A DNA stretch of 64,000 nucleotides from Emticicia sp. BO119 (GTDB taxonomy: Bacteria; Bacteroidota; Bacteroidia; Cytophagales; Spirosomataceae), in the NCBI RefSeq assembly GCF_013912375.1, contig NZ_JACETV010000001.1, forward strand, positions 806,001-870,000, in the 5' to 3' direction. Numbering within the stretch: position 1 is the stretch's first letter; every line of letters begins with the position of its first letter. Below, piece by piece: positions 29,550-36,953 of this stretch. A program made the translations under genes and the position numbers. The notes below the pieces were generated by a model that was not told the DNA's origin, made no database searches, and saw nothing but the letters and a program-made list of their open reading frames with translations.

Positions 29550-29961
29550 TTTGCTCAATTTCAAGGCCGTAGGGGATAAGTTCTGCGGAGAGGTCTTTGT
29601 TTAATCCAATTACCATTAGGTAATCATTCTGGTTCCATACCCTATTTACCTCTTCTGCAAATTCAGTATCATCAAGTTCAGTGTTAATCTTAATAGATTT
29701 TGTGGTTATGAGTTTGTCTTTTACAAATTGTTGCAAATAGTAGTCGAAAGTATTTGCAATTCGTGCGAAGTCAAGGTTAAAGTTAATCATTTTATCAGTG
29801 TCCGCTTTCTCATCAAGCCCAATTGCGATAAAATGTGTGGACTCGTCAAACAGATTGTTTAGGTCGCTTTTGAATTTGTCTCTGTTGGTGGGTGTAGTAG
29901 TGATTTCAGAGTTCCTTGAAGTAGTTTCTTTTTTGTCGTCAGTAGATTGGTTGTTTTTCAT
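29488..29961 (-). CDS. Two-repeat alpha-beta protein, unknown function
   Basis: 157 residues. After a polar Ser/Thr-rich N-terminus there are two similar units of about 50 residues: FKSDLNNLFDESTHFIAIGL and FAEEVNRVWNQNDYLMVIGL, each followed by a second helix. The same single unit seems to occur in the small proteins at 31835 and 37295. It is read leftward from the conserved hairpin at 29971-30043. Function unknown. Confidence 0.55.
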   Translation of the reverse strand: MKNNQSTDDKKETTSRNSEITTTPTNRDKFKSDLNNLFDESTHFIAIGLDEKADTDKMINFNLDFARIANTFDYYLQQFVKDKLITTKSIKINTELDDTEFAEEVNRVWNQNDYLMVIGLNKDLSAELIPYGLEIEQIIEALEGVLELLRPKDSAKQ

Positions 29962-29970
29962 TTTTTAGTT

Positions 29971-30043
29971 AGCAAAGGTTGGAAAAAGGGGGAGGGGTGA
30001 AGACTCTCCCTGACCTTTGAGATAAGCAAGTTATTTAGTTTTT
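29971..30043. repeat. Conserved divergent hairpin, copy 1
   Basis: A nested inverted repeat: outer arms CAAAGGT and ACCTTTG, inner arms AGGGGGAG and CTCTCCCT (one G-T pair) around a GGGGTGAAGA loop, then TTATTTAGTTTTT. A second copy with the same inner stem lies at 31712-31784. Both sit between a leftward and a rightward gene. It could be a replication origin, a bidirectional promoter or an operator. Confidence 0.65.
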
Positions 30044-30080
30044 CAATCATTTTCAATATCAAATTTTAACTTTTAAACAA

Positions 30081-30500
30081 ATGAATACATACGCTATAAA
30101 TACTGAAAATGACATTCAGTTAAACGAAGTCTCTCCGGGCTATCATTCTTCTCCCATGAAAAGTTTAGCTATTACGCTTAGGCTTCCCTCTAAGCAAATG
30201 CACTCAGACGACGAAGTAAGAAACAATATTTTCTTACCCATCATCAATGCAATCCTATTGGTTCACAGTGCTGGAGTAGAATCGGTAGAAAGCAAGATTT
30301 CTACTGAAAATGAAAACTTGATTTGTCACGCAAGATTTTACGGCATGGTAGATATAGCGGCAGTAGAAAAAGATTGGAATAGTATTCTGGATTCATTTGG
30401 ATACGCACAGGCCGCTATTAGCCTTGATGCTTCATTAGGTAGGGTCAATTTGAAAAGAGAGTCTTTTTATCCTGCTTCAACTTTTATCGCTGAATATTAA
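30081..30500 (+). CDS. Catalytically degenerate HUH Rep-fold protein
   Basis: 139 residues. Residues about 28-50 (LAITLRLPSKQMHSDDEV) align with the first HUH-Rep strand of the two Rep homologues downstream (ITLTLPSKQVHTDQ). The later DWNSILDSFGY aligns with their KWNQYIERLGY. The HUH signature itself is lost (CHAR instead of HFH) and there is no C-terminal tyrosine region. It may be a decoy or regulator that binds the origin. The next gene starts 12 bases downstream. Confidence 0.6.
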   Translation: MNTYAINTENDIQLNEVSPGYHSSPMKSLAITLRLPSKQMHSDDEVRNNIFLPIINAILLVHSAGVESVESKISTENENLICHARFYGMVDIAAVEKDWNSILDSFGYAQAAISLDASLGRVNLKRESFYPASTFIAEY

Positions 30501-30512
30501 TCCTGTACCAAT

Positions 30513-31301
30513 ATGAATAGCACACTCAGTCATTCAGGCGTATATAACGGTCATCTCTCACCAGAAACCAAAAAGCAAATTAAAGAGAGATTGGATAAAT
30601 GGTTAGCTGACCTTTCAAAAAAAGCAGAGTTGAAAAACTTGCCTAAAGATTTTGACCCTGCTCAACCTTATCCAACATTTATTACCCTCACGCTTCCATC
30701 AAAACAGGTTCATACCGACCAGATTATTAAAGAGAAGTGTTTCTTATTCTTCTTTGACCGGCTCTCTGTTCAGTATGATATAAAAAATTACTTCTGGAAA
30801 GCTGACTACGAGGAAAATGGCAATATACGCTTTCATCTGGTAATAGATAAATACATTCATTCGGACAAGCTACGAGCGCAATGGAATCATGCAATTGAGT
30901 TTTTAGGCTACGTCACTCGCTACAGAAAAACTATGCTTGAGTTCCATAAAGACGGATTCGCTATAGATGGACAGCGCTTAGAAAAGGATTTAGCTTCTTT
31001 CCAGCGAATTGTAAATAAGTTCAATACTACTGGCAAAATGCCAAAGATATGTAATGCTCAGTTGCTTGAGTTGTTAAAAGAATCTAAGTCTAAAAGCATC
31101 TCCATAACAGAAGACCATATTATGATTATTGCTCAAAATGTTCAGATGGATGCATATTATTTGGGGCAATATGACAACTGGGCCAACCCTAGTACTACCC
31201 AGATAGATTCAATATTGAAGTTTAATCGAAGTCTTCGTTTTCTAAATCTTCATCATCATTGTTTAACCGAGCAATTTGGTAAGCCTCCCAGACAAGGTTA
31301 A
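30513..31301 (+). pseudogene. Truncated Rep homologue with a broken HUH motif
   Basis: 262 residues, closely similar to residues 95-330 of the intact Rep at 38083. Shared blocks include YPTFITLTLPSKQ, NYFWKADYEENGN and LGYVTRYRKTM. The HUH signature reads RFH instead of HFH. The homology stops at NPSTTQIDSI, just before the catalytic tyrosines. The last 26 codons run antisense over the leftward gene ending at 31222. This looks like a partial duplicate, probably non-catalytic. Confidence 0.65.
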
Positions 31302-31701
31302 AAAGAGATTCTCCCTTTTCAGGTAAGCCAAATGAATAGAAGTCCGATGAGAAATTCAATACATTGATGTCGTCAACTATCAATACTACAGATTTAGCGT
31401 CAATGAGGATTGTCTGAATATTTTTTAGGAAGTGGGTTCTGCTGTGGTTTGGAACAGGTTGTTTGTGGGTTTTAGCAAGTATTCTTTTCTCAGGGCTTTT
31501 TAATTGAAGACTGCGGCCATAAAGTTCATTACTAAGTGGTGCCGGATTTTCGTCCAAAGCATAGAAATTGATGGAAAGTTCGCCGCTATCGTCATTATAA
31601 ATTAGAAAAGCAGCTTTTGAATTATTAATTGCCTCAATAGCAGATTTTAGGAATAAGTCTCTAGTTGGAAAGGATTGAATGTAATGGTTTTTAGATAGCA
31701 T
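31222..31701 (-). CDS. Two-repeat alpha-beta protein, second divergent module
   Basis: 159 residues from the ATG at 31701. I chose this start because it lies the same distance from the conserved hairpin as the start of the gene at 29961; a longer frame to 31767 would read through the hairpin. It has two units (RDLFLKSAIEAINNSKAAFLIYND and RTHFLKNIQTILIDAKSVVLIVDD) and an acidic tail. It is the positional counterpart of the 29488 gene. Function unknown. Confidence 0.55.
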   Translation of the reverse strand: MLSKNHYIQSFPTRDLFLKSAIEAINNSKAAFLIYNDDSGELSINFYALDENPAPLSNELYGRSLQLKSPEKRILAKTHKQPVPNHSRTHFLKNIQTILIDAKSVVLIVDDINVLNFSSDFYSFGLPEKGESLFNLVWEAYQIARLNNDDEDLENEDFD

Positions 31702-31711
31702 TTTTATAGTC

Positions 31712-31784
31712 AGCAAAGGTTGAATATAGGGGGAGGGGTGGTGTACTCTCCCTAGCCTTTGAGACACGCAAAATATTTAGTTTT
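31712..31784. repeat. Conserved divergent hairpin, copy 2
   Basis: Same architecture as copy 1: AGCAAAGG with CCTTTG outside, AGGGGGAG with CTCTCCCT inside, loop changed to GGGTGGTGTA, followed by ATTTAGTTTTT. The stem bases are kept while loop and spacer bases vary, which argues for selection on structure or on a protein-binding site. Confidence 0.65.
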
Positions 31785-31834
31785 TCTTTAATAATCAATA
31801 CCAAAAAAATAACATTTCTAACTCTACTAAAATT

Positions 31835-32068
31835 ATGGCTCACGTGATTACTGAACAAGTCTCAAAGCAGATAAAGGATGAATTTGAGGAGATTTTGAAA
31901 AATCATGGAATTGAAGAATATATGTTCCTGATAAGCGATGGTAGAATACTGGCTCAGGAAGCCTCAATAAAAGAAGGAACGCTCATAGGAGCTATTGCTA
32001 CTTCCATTGAAAATATGGTGTCTGAAACTTGTGTGATTCTACCACCGTCTCGTAAGCATCTTAATTAA
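31835..32068 (+). CDS. Small helix-strand protein, one-unit relative of the two-repeat genes
   Basis: 77 residues: helix (IKDEFEEILKNHG), strand pair (EEYMFLISDGRILA), helix (LIGAIATSIENMV). It resembles the 67-residue protein at 37295 (EALLKKHGVDNYYIMFGD). Read rightward from hairpin copy 2. Function unknown. Confidence 0.55.
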   Translation: MAHVITEQVSKQIKDEFEEILKNHGIEEYMFLISDGRILAQEASIKEGTLIGAIATSIENMVSETCVILPPSRKHLN

Positions 32069-32078
32069 TATAACTAAT

Positions 32079-32441
32079 ATGACAAAGCCCAGAGCAGAAT
32101 TAAACGGATTCAGCGATAAAAGCGAACCCGTTTCAATCTTCAACATCATCGGTCAACGATACCAATCAGCAACTATAGCCGAAAAGGAACAATTCATTGC
32201 CATTGCAGAAACCAAAGCATTGGAGTTAGGGAGTGAGCAAAACAACTTCGCTCAGATGTTCCGCCAAACCCAGAGTAAGCTACCGATTGCGAATGTTAAA
32301 ACTTACTTCCTCCATGCTGCCCATTTAGTGTGGGGTTTAGAATTCGACTTAACAGTTAAGGCCCGTTCAAAAGACGCTAAAACGATTTATTCAGAATTCG
32401 AGGGCAAATCTATTGCCGTCACTATCGAACCTGTCTTATGA
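32079..32441 (+). CDS. Unknown early phage protein
   Basis: 120 residues, soluble, helical. No family recognised. It is followed by a tightly packed series of small genes leading to the exonuclease, the stop overlapping the next start (ATGA). It probably belongs to the early DNA-metabolism operon. Confidence 0.55.
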   Translation: MTKPRAELNGFSDKSEPVSIFNIIGQRYQSATIAEKEQFIAIAETKALELGSEQNNFAQMFRQTQSKLPIANVKTYFLHAAHLVWGLEFDLTVKARSKDAKTIYSEFEGKSIAVTIEPVL

Positions 32442-32590
32442 AAGCCTTTCCTCTACTAATCTCACTACTTCCAATTACGCTTTTAATTCTGTGTGTAGTT
32501 ATAGCGATTCTTAAGTTTTTAACAATCGCTATCCATAGTTTTTTGAAAGAGCAATACAACCGTTTCCGGTATGGACGACCTTCAAAATAG
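32438..32590 (+). CDS. Small membrane protein
   Basis: 50 residues starting with an ATGA overlap. A single hydrophobic span (LLISLLPITLLILCVVIAI) is followed by a basic, aromatic tail. Length and layout are those of small phage inner-membrane proteins. Function unknown. Confidence 0.5.
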   Translation: MKAFPLLISLLPITLLILCVVIAILKFLTIAIHSFLKEQYNRFRYGRPSK

Positions 32591-32690
32591 CCAAGCTTTG
32601 CAAAAACTGATAGACGAAATAGAATACTTTATCTGGTACTATATCACGATCTGTCAGCCCACTGAATCAGATAAAGACTTACCATTCTGA
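32571..32690 (+). CDS. Tiny acidic protein
   Basis: 39 residues (MDDLQNSQALQKLIDEIEYF start), overlapping the preceding gene by 20 bases and ending two bases before the next start. The tight packing supports it, but its size makes it uncertain. Confidence 0.4.
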   Translation: MDDLQNSQALQKLIDEIEYFIWYYITICQPTESDKDLPF

Positions 32691-32692
32691 CT

Positions 32693-33142
32693 ATGGCAGC
32701 AAATACTACCTACGACCCTTTATTAACCATCAGAAGGTATTTAGGGATTGATTCAAATAAGTATCTGAGTTCTGTTCCAACAATATTTGACCCTGTACTA
32801 ACAGCTAAATTATCCCTGAAAATGATACATGTACCACCCTCATTAATACCGACTGGTAAGACAATTGTCAGGCATAGAATTACTCCAACCAAGAAAGGCA
32901 CAGCAGAGCATGCTGAATGGCTTGATTTGGCTAAGATTATTCATTGCTTAGAGAAACTGATTGATTTTGATGAAAGAGGCCGTAAAGTCGTGGTAGATGT
33001 ATTAAATGATGCTCTTTCAAGACAGGTAATTACTGAAAGCGGTAAGGAGTATATTTTGACTAACCTGAGTAAGAAGCTGGAACAATTGCATGTAGATGTA
33101 GAAAATAAGTTTACTAAACCTAAAACGGAAGTAAAACAATGA
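32693..33142 (+). CDS. Unknown early phage protein
   Basis: 149 residues, soluble, mainly helical C-terminus (KEYILTNLSKKLEQLHVDVE). No family recognised. Overlaps the exonuclease start by four bases, suggesting coupled translation and a related role in DNA metabolism. Confidence 0.55.
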   Translation: MAANTTYDPLLTIRRYLGIDSNKYLSSVPTIFDPVLTAKLSLKMIHVPPSLIPTGKTIVRHRITPTKKGTAEHAEWLDLAKIIHCLEKLIDFDERGRKVVVDVLNDALSRQVITESGKEYILTNLSKKLEQLHVDVENKFTKPKTEVKQ

Positions 33143-33897
33143 TACTTCACCGCCCTATAGTTTTTTTCGACTGTGAAACTACCGGAGTAGACAAGGAAAA
33201 CGACCGCATTATCGAACTGGCCCTATGCAAACTCCATCCTGATTGGACAAGAGAAACCAAATGCCGAAGATTAAACCCTGAAATGCCTATTCCTCCGAAA
33301 TCTACCGAAGTGCATGGCATTACCGATGCTGATGTAAAAGATTGCCCGACTTTCAGACAGGTTTCTAAATCAGTATTTCAATTTTTCGAGGGATGCGATT
33401 TGGGTGGCTTCAATTCTAATGCTTTTGATATTCCAGTACTATTTAATGAGTTCGCCCGTGTGGGTATGTATTTCCCTTACAAGAACAGACGCTTCATTGA
33501 TGCTGGTAATATCTTTAAGATTCAGGAACCTCGCACCCTGAGTGCAGCTGTAAAATTCTATACAGGTAAAACCCTAAACAATGCTCACAATGCCGAAGCG
33601 GATATTTTAGGGACTGTAGATGTATTTGAAGCACAAATTCAAAAGTATCCTGAACTGCCCCATGACCTGGACGAATTGCATAAATTCTGCAATTTCGGTA
33701 AACCTATTCTTGATTTATCAGGCAAGTTCACTACGAACGACCAGGGCGAAGTAATTATCAATTTCAGCAAGTCTCATAAAGGCAAACTAGCACACGAAAA
33801 TTTAGATTTTCTGGCATGGATGGTATCGGCGAATTTTCCGGCTGACACGGTTGAAATCGCCAAAGGTATTTTACAAGAACATGAATTTCACTATTAA
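33139..33897 (+). CDS. DEDDh 3'-5' exonuclease (DNA Pol III epsilon-like)
   Basis: 252 residues. Exo I motif FFDCETTGVD gives Asp11 and Glu13. The middle EVHGITDADV is typical of the epsilon branch, Exo II is in FNSNAFDIPVL, and Exo III is HNAEADILG with its His and Asp. It degrades single-stranded 3' ends and probably acts in phage replication or repair. No polymerase gene accompanies it here, so the host enzyme would be used. It directly precedes the DGR. Confidence 0.88.
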   Translation: MILHRPIVFFDCETTGVDKENDRIIELALCKLHPDWTRETKCRRLNPEMPIPPKSTEVHGITDADVKDCPTFRQVSKSVFQFFEGCDLGGFNSNAFDIPVLFNEFARVGMYFPYKNRRFIDAGNIFKIQEPRTLSAAVKFYTGKTLNNAHNAEADILGTVDVFEAQIQKYPELPHDLDELHKFCNFGKPILDLSGKFTTNDQGEVIINFSKSHKGKLAHENLDFLAWMVSANFPADTVEIAKGILQEHEFHY

Positions 33898-33912
33898 ACA
33901 ATCATACAATCA

Positions 33913-34356
33913 ATGAAAGCAAAAGTAAAAGTCAATGATGGGGACACTGTAGAAATCGAACTGACTCCTGAACAAATCACAGAATATGAGCGCAAATCTA
34001 AAGGTTTTCGCAGCATCAAAACCGTAGAAGATGCCTTTGAATTTCTAGGTATTAACTATCAGGAATGGCTTGATAAACGCAACAATTTAGAACCCCATGA
34101 AATCGCCTATGGACAACTCACCATCATTGCAAAAGCCTTGAATGGCGGAGAATGGATGACCTATGATGATACCGACAAATATAAGTATTATCCTTGGTTT
34201 CACGCTAAAGGTTCTGGCTCTGGTTTCGCGTTTGACGACTACGGCTGCGGTGGCGCGTATTCGGGTGTGGGTTCCCGCCTCTGTTCTAAATCGCGTGAAA
34301 TCGCCGAATATGCAGGTAAACAATTCTTAAATATCTATAACCAATACATCAATTAA
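33913..34356 (+). CDS. DGR variable protein 1
   Basis: 147 residues. The variable repeat lies at residues about 100-124 (SGSGFAFDDYGCGGAYSGVG then SRLC), followed by an invariant tail (SREIAEYAGKQFLNIYNQ). The upstream part includes GEWMTYDDTD and YYPWF, which recur in variable protein 2. Differences from the template repeat occur only at adenines. It probably displays a diversified binding surface. It is not encoded in the structural region, so its ligand and location are open. Confidence 0.88.
   Translation: MKAKVKVNDGDTVEIELTPEQITEYERKSKGFRSIKTVEDAFEFLGINYQEWLDKRNNLEPHEIAYGQLTIIAKALNGGEWMTYDDTDKYKYYPWFHAKGSGSGFAFDDYGCGGAYSGVGSRLCSKSREIAEYAGKQFLNIYNQYIN
34210..34283 (+). repeat. Variable repeat 1 (VR1)
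   Basis: From GGTTCTGGCTCTGG at 34210. In the 38-base variable core starting at 34234 I count 12 differences from the template repeat, all at its 16 adenines (11 to G, 1 to T), while 22 non-adenine positions are unchanged. It ends with GTTCCCGCCTC, shared with VR2 but not with the template. Confidence 0.93.
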
Positions 34357-34361
34357 AACTC

Positions 34362-34738
34362 ATGAAAAATCTCGAAACCTTTGAAGCCGCTACTATTAGC
34401 TTAGGCATTGACCCAACCATTTTGCCCCAAGTGGAAGGTATTGAACCCGGACACGGCAAAGCGATTACCTCGCAATACAAACTTTATGTCATTAGTCAGG
34501 CTGCATGGAAGGCCGAAGGTAAACTGATCGACTGGAACGACTATGACCAGGCTAAATATTATCCGTGGTTTGATATGGAAAATTCGTCGGGTTCTGGCTC
34601 TGGTTTCGCGTTTGCGGCTACGGCTGCGTTAACACGCATTCGGATGTGGGTTCCCGCCTCGTGTATCCAAGCCGCAAAGCGGCCGAATTCGTAGGCGAAA
34701 CGCATTTGGGATTGTATAAAGACTGGATGGTACTATAA
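34362..34738 (+). pseudogene. DGR variable protein 2, frameshifted inside its variable repeat
   Basis: Paralogue of variable protein 1, starting five bases after its stop. The frame runs normally to FAF in the variable repeat. One adenine-position base is then missing relative to the template, and the frame ends at 34694 after an unrelated tail. With the base restored, the protein would continue through DVGSRLVYPSRKAAEFVGE and end at 34738 (about 125 residues), matching paralogue 1. Either retrohoming introduced the deletion or it is an assembly error. Confidence 0.8.
34583..34660 (+). repeat. Variable repeat 2 (VR2)
   Basis: Shares TTCGTCGGGTTCTGG with the template at its 5' end, slightly further upstream than VR1. 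The variable core has 9 substitutions and one single-base deletion, all at template adenines. The 3' end GGTTCCCGCCTC agrees with VR1. Confidence 0.93.
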
Positions 34739-34763
34739 AGAAATAGGTGGTATGCTGTAGTGC

Positions 34764-34841
34764 TTCGTCGGGTTCTGGCTCTGGTTTCGCGTTTAACGAC
34801 TACAACTACGATAACACGAATTCGAATGTAGGTTCCCATCA
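34764..34841 (+). repeat. DGR template repeat (TR)
   Basis: Non-coding repeat between variable protein 2 and the reverse transcriptase. Its core is rich in AAC, AAT and TAC codons when read in the target frame (N-D-Y-N-Y-D-N-T-N-S-N), the usual way a template maximises amino-acid diversity. It ends GGTTCCCATCAC where both VRs have GGTTCCCGCCTC. Confidence 0.93.
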
Positions 34842-34949
34842 CTGCTATTAAAGATTTAACAGTATACACCTTGGCAACAAGCCAAAAAATAAAAGTTTGA
34901 ACGGGCGCTGGTACTCAACAGGAACGCGACTAACTAAAGCAGAGGCAAT

Positions 34950-35918
34950 ATGAAAAGAATAGGAAATTTATTTGAAACAGTTTATAGCATTGGCAATTTG
35001 TATAAGGCCGATAATCTGGCACAACGTGGCAAGGCTAAACAGTTTGGGGTAGTTCTTCATAACTCCACCCAGGACGAAAACTTGTTGAAGCTTCAAACGA
35101 TGCTAGTCAATAAAACCTACCAAACCTCTGACTATAAAGTTTTCAAGGTATATGAGCCGAAAGAGAGGGAAGTGTATCGTTTGCCTTACTTCCCAGATAG
35201 AATCACACATTATGCGATAATGAATGTATTAGAGCCAATTTTTATGTCTGTCTTTACAGCTGACACTTACAGTTGCATCAAAGGCAAGGGCATTCATTCG
35301 GCACTACGAAACCTGAAAGAAGCCTTGAAAGATGTGGAAGGCACAACGTATTGTTTGAAATTTGATATTACTAAATTTTACCCGTCCGTTGATCACGATA
35401 TTTTAAAGGTTCTACTAAGAAAGAAATTTAAAGACAACGATTTGCTATGGCTGTTAGATGAAATCATTGACAGCGCACCAGGATTACCCATAGGAAATTA
35501 CCTCAGCCAATTTTTCGCTAATTTCTACCTTACCTACTTTGACCACTGGCTGAAAGAACAAAAAGGAGTGAAGTATTACTTCCGTTACGCTGATGACATT
35601 GTGATACTATCTGACAACAAACTAAAGCTTCACATTTTGCTATCAGAATGTAGGCAGTATCTCAGTCAAAATTTAAAACTCCAGATTAAACCTGATTATC
35701 AGATTTTTCCGGTTAAAGCCCGGGGTATTGACTTTGTTGGCTACAAATGTTTTCACACGCATACGTTGCTTAGAAAGTCGATTAAAAAACGGTTTGCAAA
35801 AGCTATCAAAGCGGGTAAGGGAAAAGAAACCTTAGCGAGTTATCTGGGCTGGGCAAAACATGCTGACACTATAAACTTATTGACTAAACTATTAAATGAA
35901 CCAGTTCAAAGAATTTAA
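34950..35918 (+). CDS. DGR reverse transcriptase
   Basis: 322 residues. Motif A is KFDITKF with Asp139. Motif 4 is GLPIGNYLSQ (178-187), whose IGxxxSQ form rather than QGxxxSP is characteristic of diversity-generating reverse transcriptases. The active site is YADD (213-216). There is no maturase or endonuclease domain, so it is not a group II intron enzyme. It copies the template RNA with adenine-directed errors and delivers the cDNA to the VRs. It starts about 109 bases after the template repeat and overlaps the next gene by 23 bases. Confidence 0.93.
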   Translation: MKRIGNLFETVYSIGNLYKADNLAQRGKAKQFGVVLHNSTQDENLLKLQTMLVNKTYQTSDYKVFKVYEPKEREVYRLPYFPDRITHYAIMNVLEPIFMSVFTADTYSCIKGKGIHSALRNLKEALKDVEGTTYCLKFDITKFYPSVDHDILKVLLRKKFKDNDLLWLLDEIIDSAPGLPIGNYLSQFFANFYLTYFDHWLKEQKGVKYYFRYADDIVILSDNKLKLHILLSECRQYLSQNLKLQIKPDYQIFPVKARGIDFVGYKCFHTHTLLRKSIKKRFAKAIKAGKGKETLASYLGWAKHADTINLLTKLLNEPVQRI

Positions 35919-36189
35919 CATCATTGCTGAAAACAGCACTTTCATTGGCGATAAGGTCAAAATTAGTAAAGTGCTTAATAGAAAAATTGAAGTACACACT
36001 TATAAAGTAGAAGACTCTAAACACAACCCTGGTAAGTGCTTATGCTTGCAAATTAAAATGGATGGAAAAGACCATATCATTTTTACAGGTTCAACAGTAT
36101 TACTGGCTACCATCCAAAAAGTGCCAAAGGATAAATTTCCTTTTGAAACAACCATCATTGAAGAAAACAAAATGTTTCAGTTTACCTAA
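35896..36189 (+). CDS. Small partner gene overlapping the DGR reverse transcriptase
   Basis: 97 residues, beta-rich, soluble: KCLCLQIKMDGKDHIIFTGS in the middle and PFETTIIEENKMFQFT at the end. I recall similar small proteins next to reverse transcriptases of this DGR subtype in Bacteroidota phages. Its start overlaps the reverse transcriptase gene. It does not resemble the Avd accessory protein, a four-helix bundle, and may take its place. Confidence 0.6.
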   Translation: MNQFKEFNIIAENSTFIGDKVKISKVLNRKIEVHTYKVEDSKHNPGKCLCLQIKMDGKDHIIFTGSTVLLATIQKVPKDKFPFETTIIEENKMFQFT

Positions 36190-36200
36190 TTGCCAATAAA

Positions 36201-36536
36201 ATGAGCATGACCCTGAACACCGAATTGACCTTGATAGACAAGATTCAAGCCGCTTTAAAAACACGAAATAAGGACGATTTAAAGGCAGTCACTTACCTGT
36301 TAAGAATCAAATGCCATCAGTCGGGAACAGATATGTTGGAGTTTCTTGCAGATAAGATTTTTGTGCCTTCTACGGCCTTAGAAACGGATAAATCAGATTT
36401 TGCCTGCCCTTATTGTCCGCAAGATTCAGCGCAGGTTTACAACGGTTTTGCAGGTCTGAAAACCCACATTAGCAAAAAGCATTCACAACACTTTCAGGAG
36501 TGGAAGAAAACAATAAATCCTGTTCACTTAATCTAA
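36201..36536 (+). CDS. C2H2 zinc-finger protein
   Basis: 111 residues. The C-terminal part has a classical C2H2 finger: CPYC, a 12-residue-type spacer containing FAGLKTH, and the pair THISKKH. The N-terminal 60 residues are helical. Single-finger proteins of this sort occur in phages and plasmids and are thought to bind nucleic acid. The next frame overlaps its 3' end. Confidence 0.65.
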   Translation: MSMTLNTELTLIDKIQAALKTRNKDDLKAVTYLLRIKCHQSGTDMLEFLADKIFVPSTALETDKSDFACPYCPQDSAQVYNGFAGLKTHISKKHSQHFQEWKKTINPVHLI

Positions 36537-36544
36537 CTATTGAT

Positions 36545-36772
36545 ATGTGTCATGGACAATGCAGATTTCAAACCCACAGCAATTTTACAACTTGTATAGC
36601 CTGTGGATTCACTGCTAAAACGGCAGTATTCGAAGCGGCCTTTGAGGAAAATGAAGAAACCAATTTCGATTATTCTCAATGGGCGCAACAGCAACATGAT
36701 TGGAACGAACCTATAAACGACCATTGGGACGAATATGGAAAAGAAAATACCAACCAAGCAGGAGAAGAATAA
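36545..36772 (+). CDS. Small Cys-rich acidic protein
   Basis: 75 residues from the internal ATG (MCHGQCRFQTH), chosen because it avoids overlap with the zinc-finger gene; a longer frame starts at 36500. Cysteines in CHGQC and CIAC could form a zinc ribbon. The rest is acidic. Function unknown. Confidence 0.45.
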   Translation: MCHGQCRFQTHSNFTTCIACGFTAKTAVFEAAFEENEETNFDYSQWAQQQHDWNEPINDHWDEYGKENTNQAGEE

Positions 36773-36860
36773 GAAGTACTATCTTATCAAATCTGCAAAA
36801 AAACTCAATCCATTAGATTTTTACATAAGTGCCGGACTGTTTTCATTAGCGAGCATATAG
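36735..36860 (+). CDS. Small basic protein
   Basis: 41 residues (MEKKIPTKQEKNKKYYLIKS start), overlapping the preceding gene by 38 bases in another frame. The basic composition contrasts with the acidic neighbour. It is supported only by position and an uninterrupted frame. Confidence 0.3.
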   Translation: MEKKIPTKQEKNKKYYLIKSAKKLNPLDFYISAGLFSLASI

Positions 36861-36953
36861 TGCCGTCAAAATACATTTACTCCCTTAGAGATAGTTTCGG
36901 GTATTCTATTCAACTAACCGCTTTGTAAGTAAACACAAATTAATCTTAACTCT

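Noticed and set aside
31206-31301. The last 30 residues of the 30513 Rep homologue as a functional domain
   Set aside because: They are antisense to the well-supported leftward gene and have no similarity to the intact Rep.
34950-35918. Retron or group II intron reverse transcriptase
   Set aside because: No msr/msd-like structure and no maturase domain; the IGxxxSQ motif and adenine-specific TR/VR pair identify a DGR.
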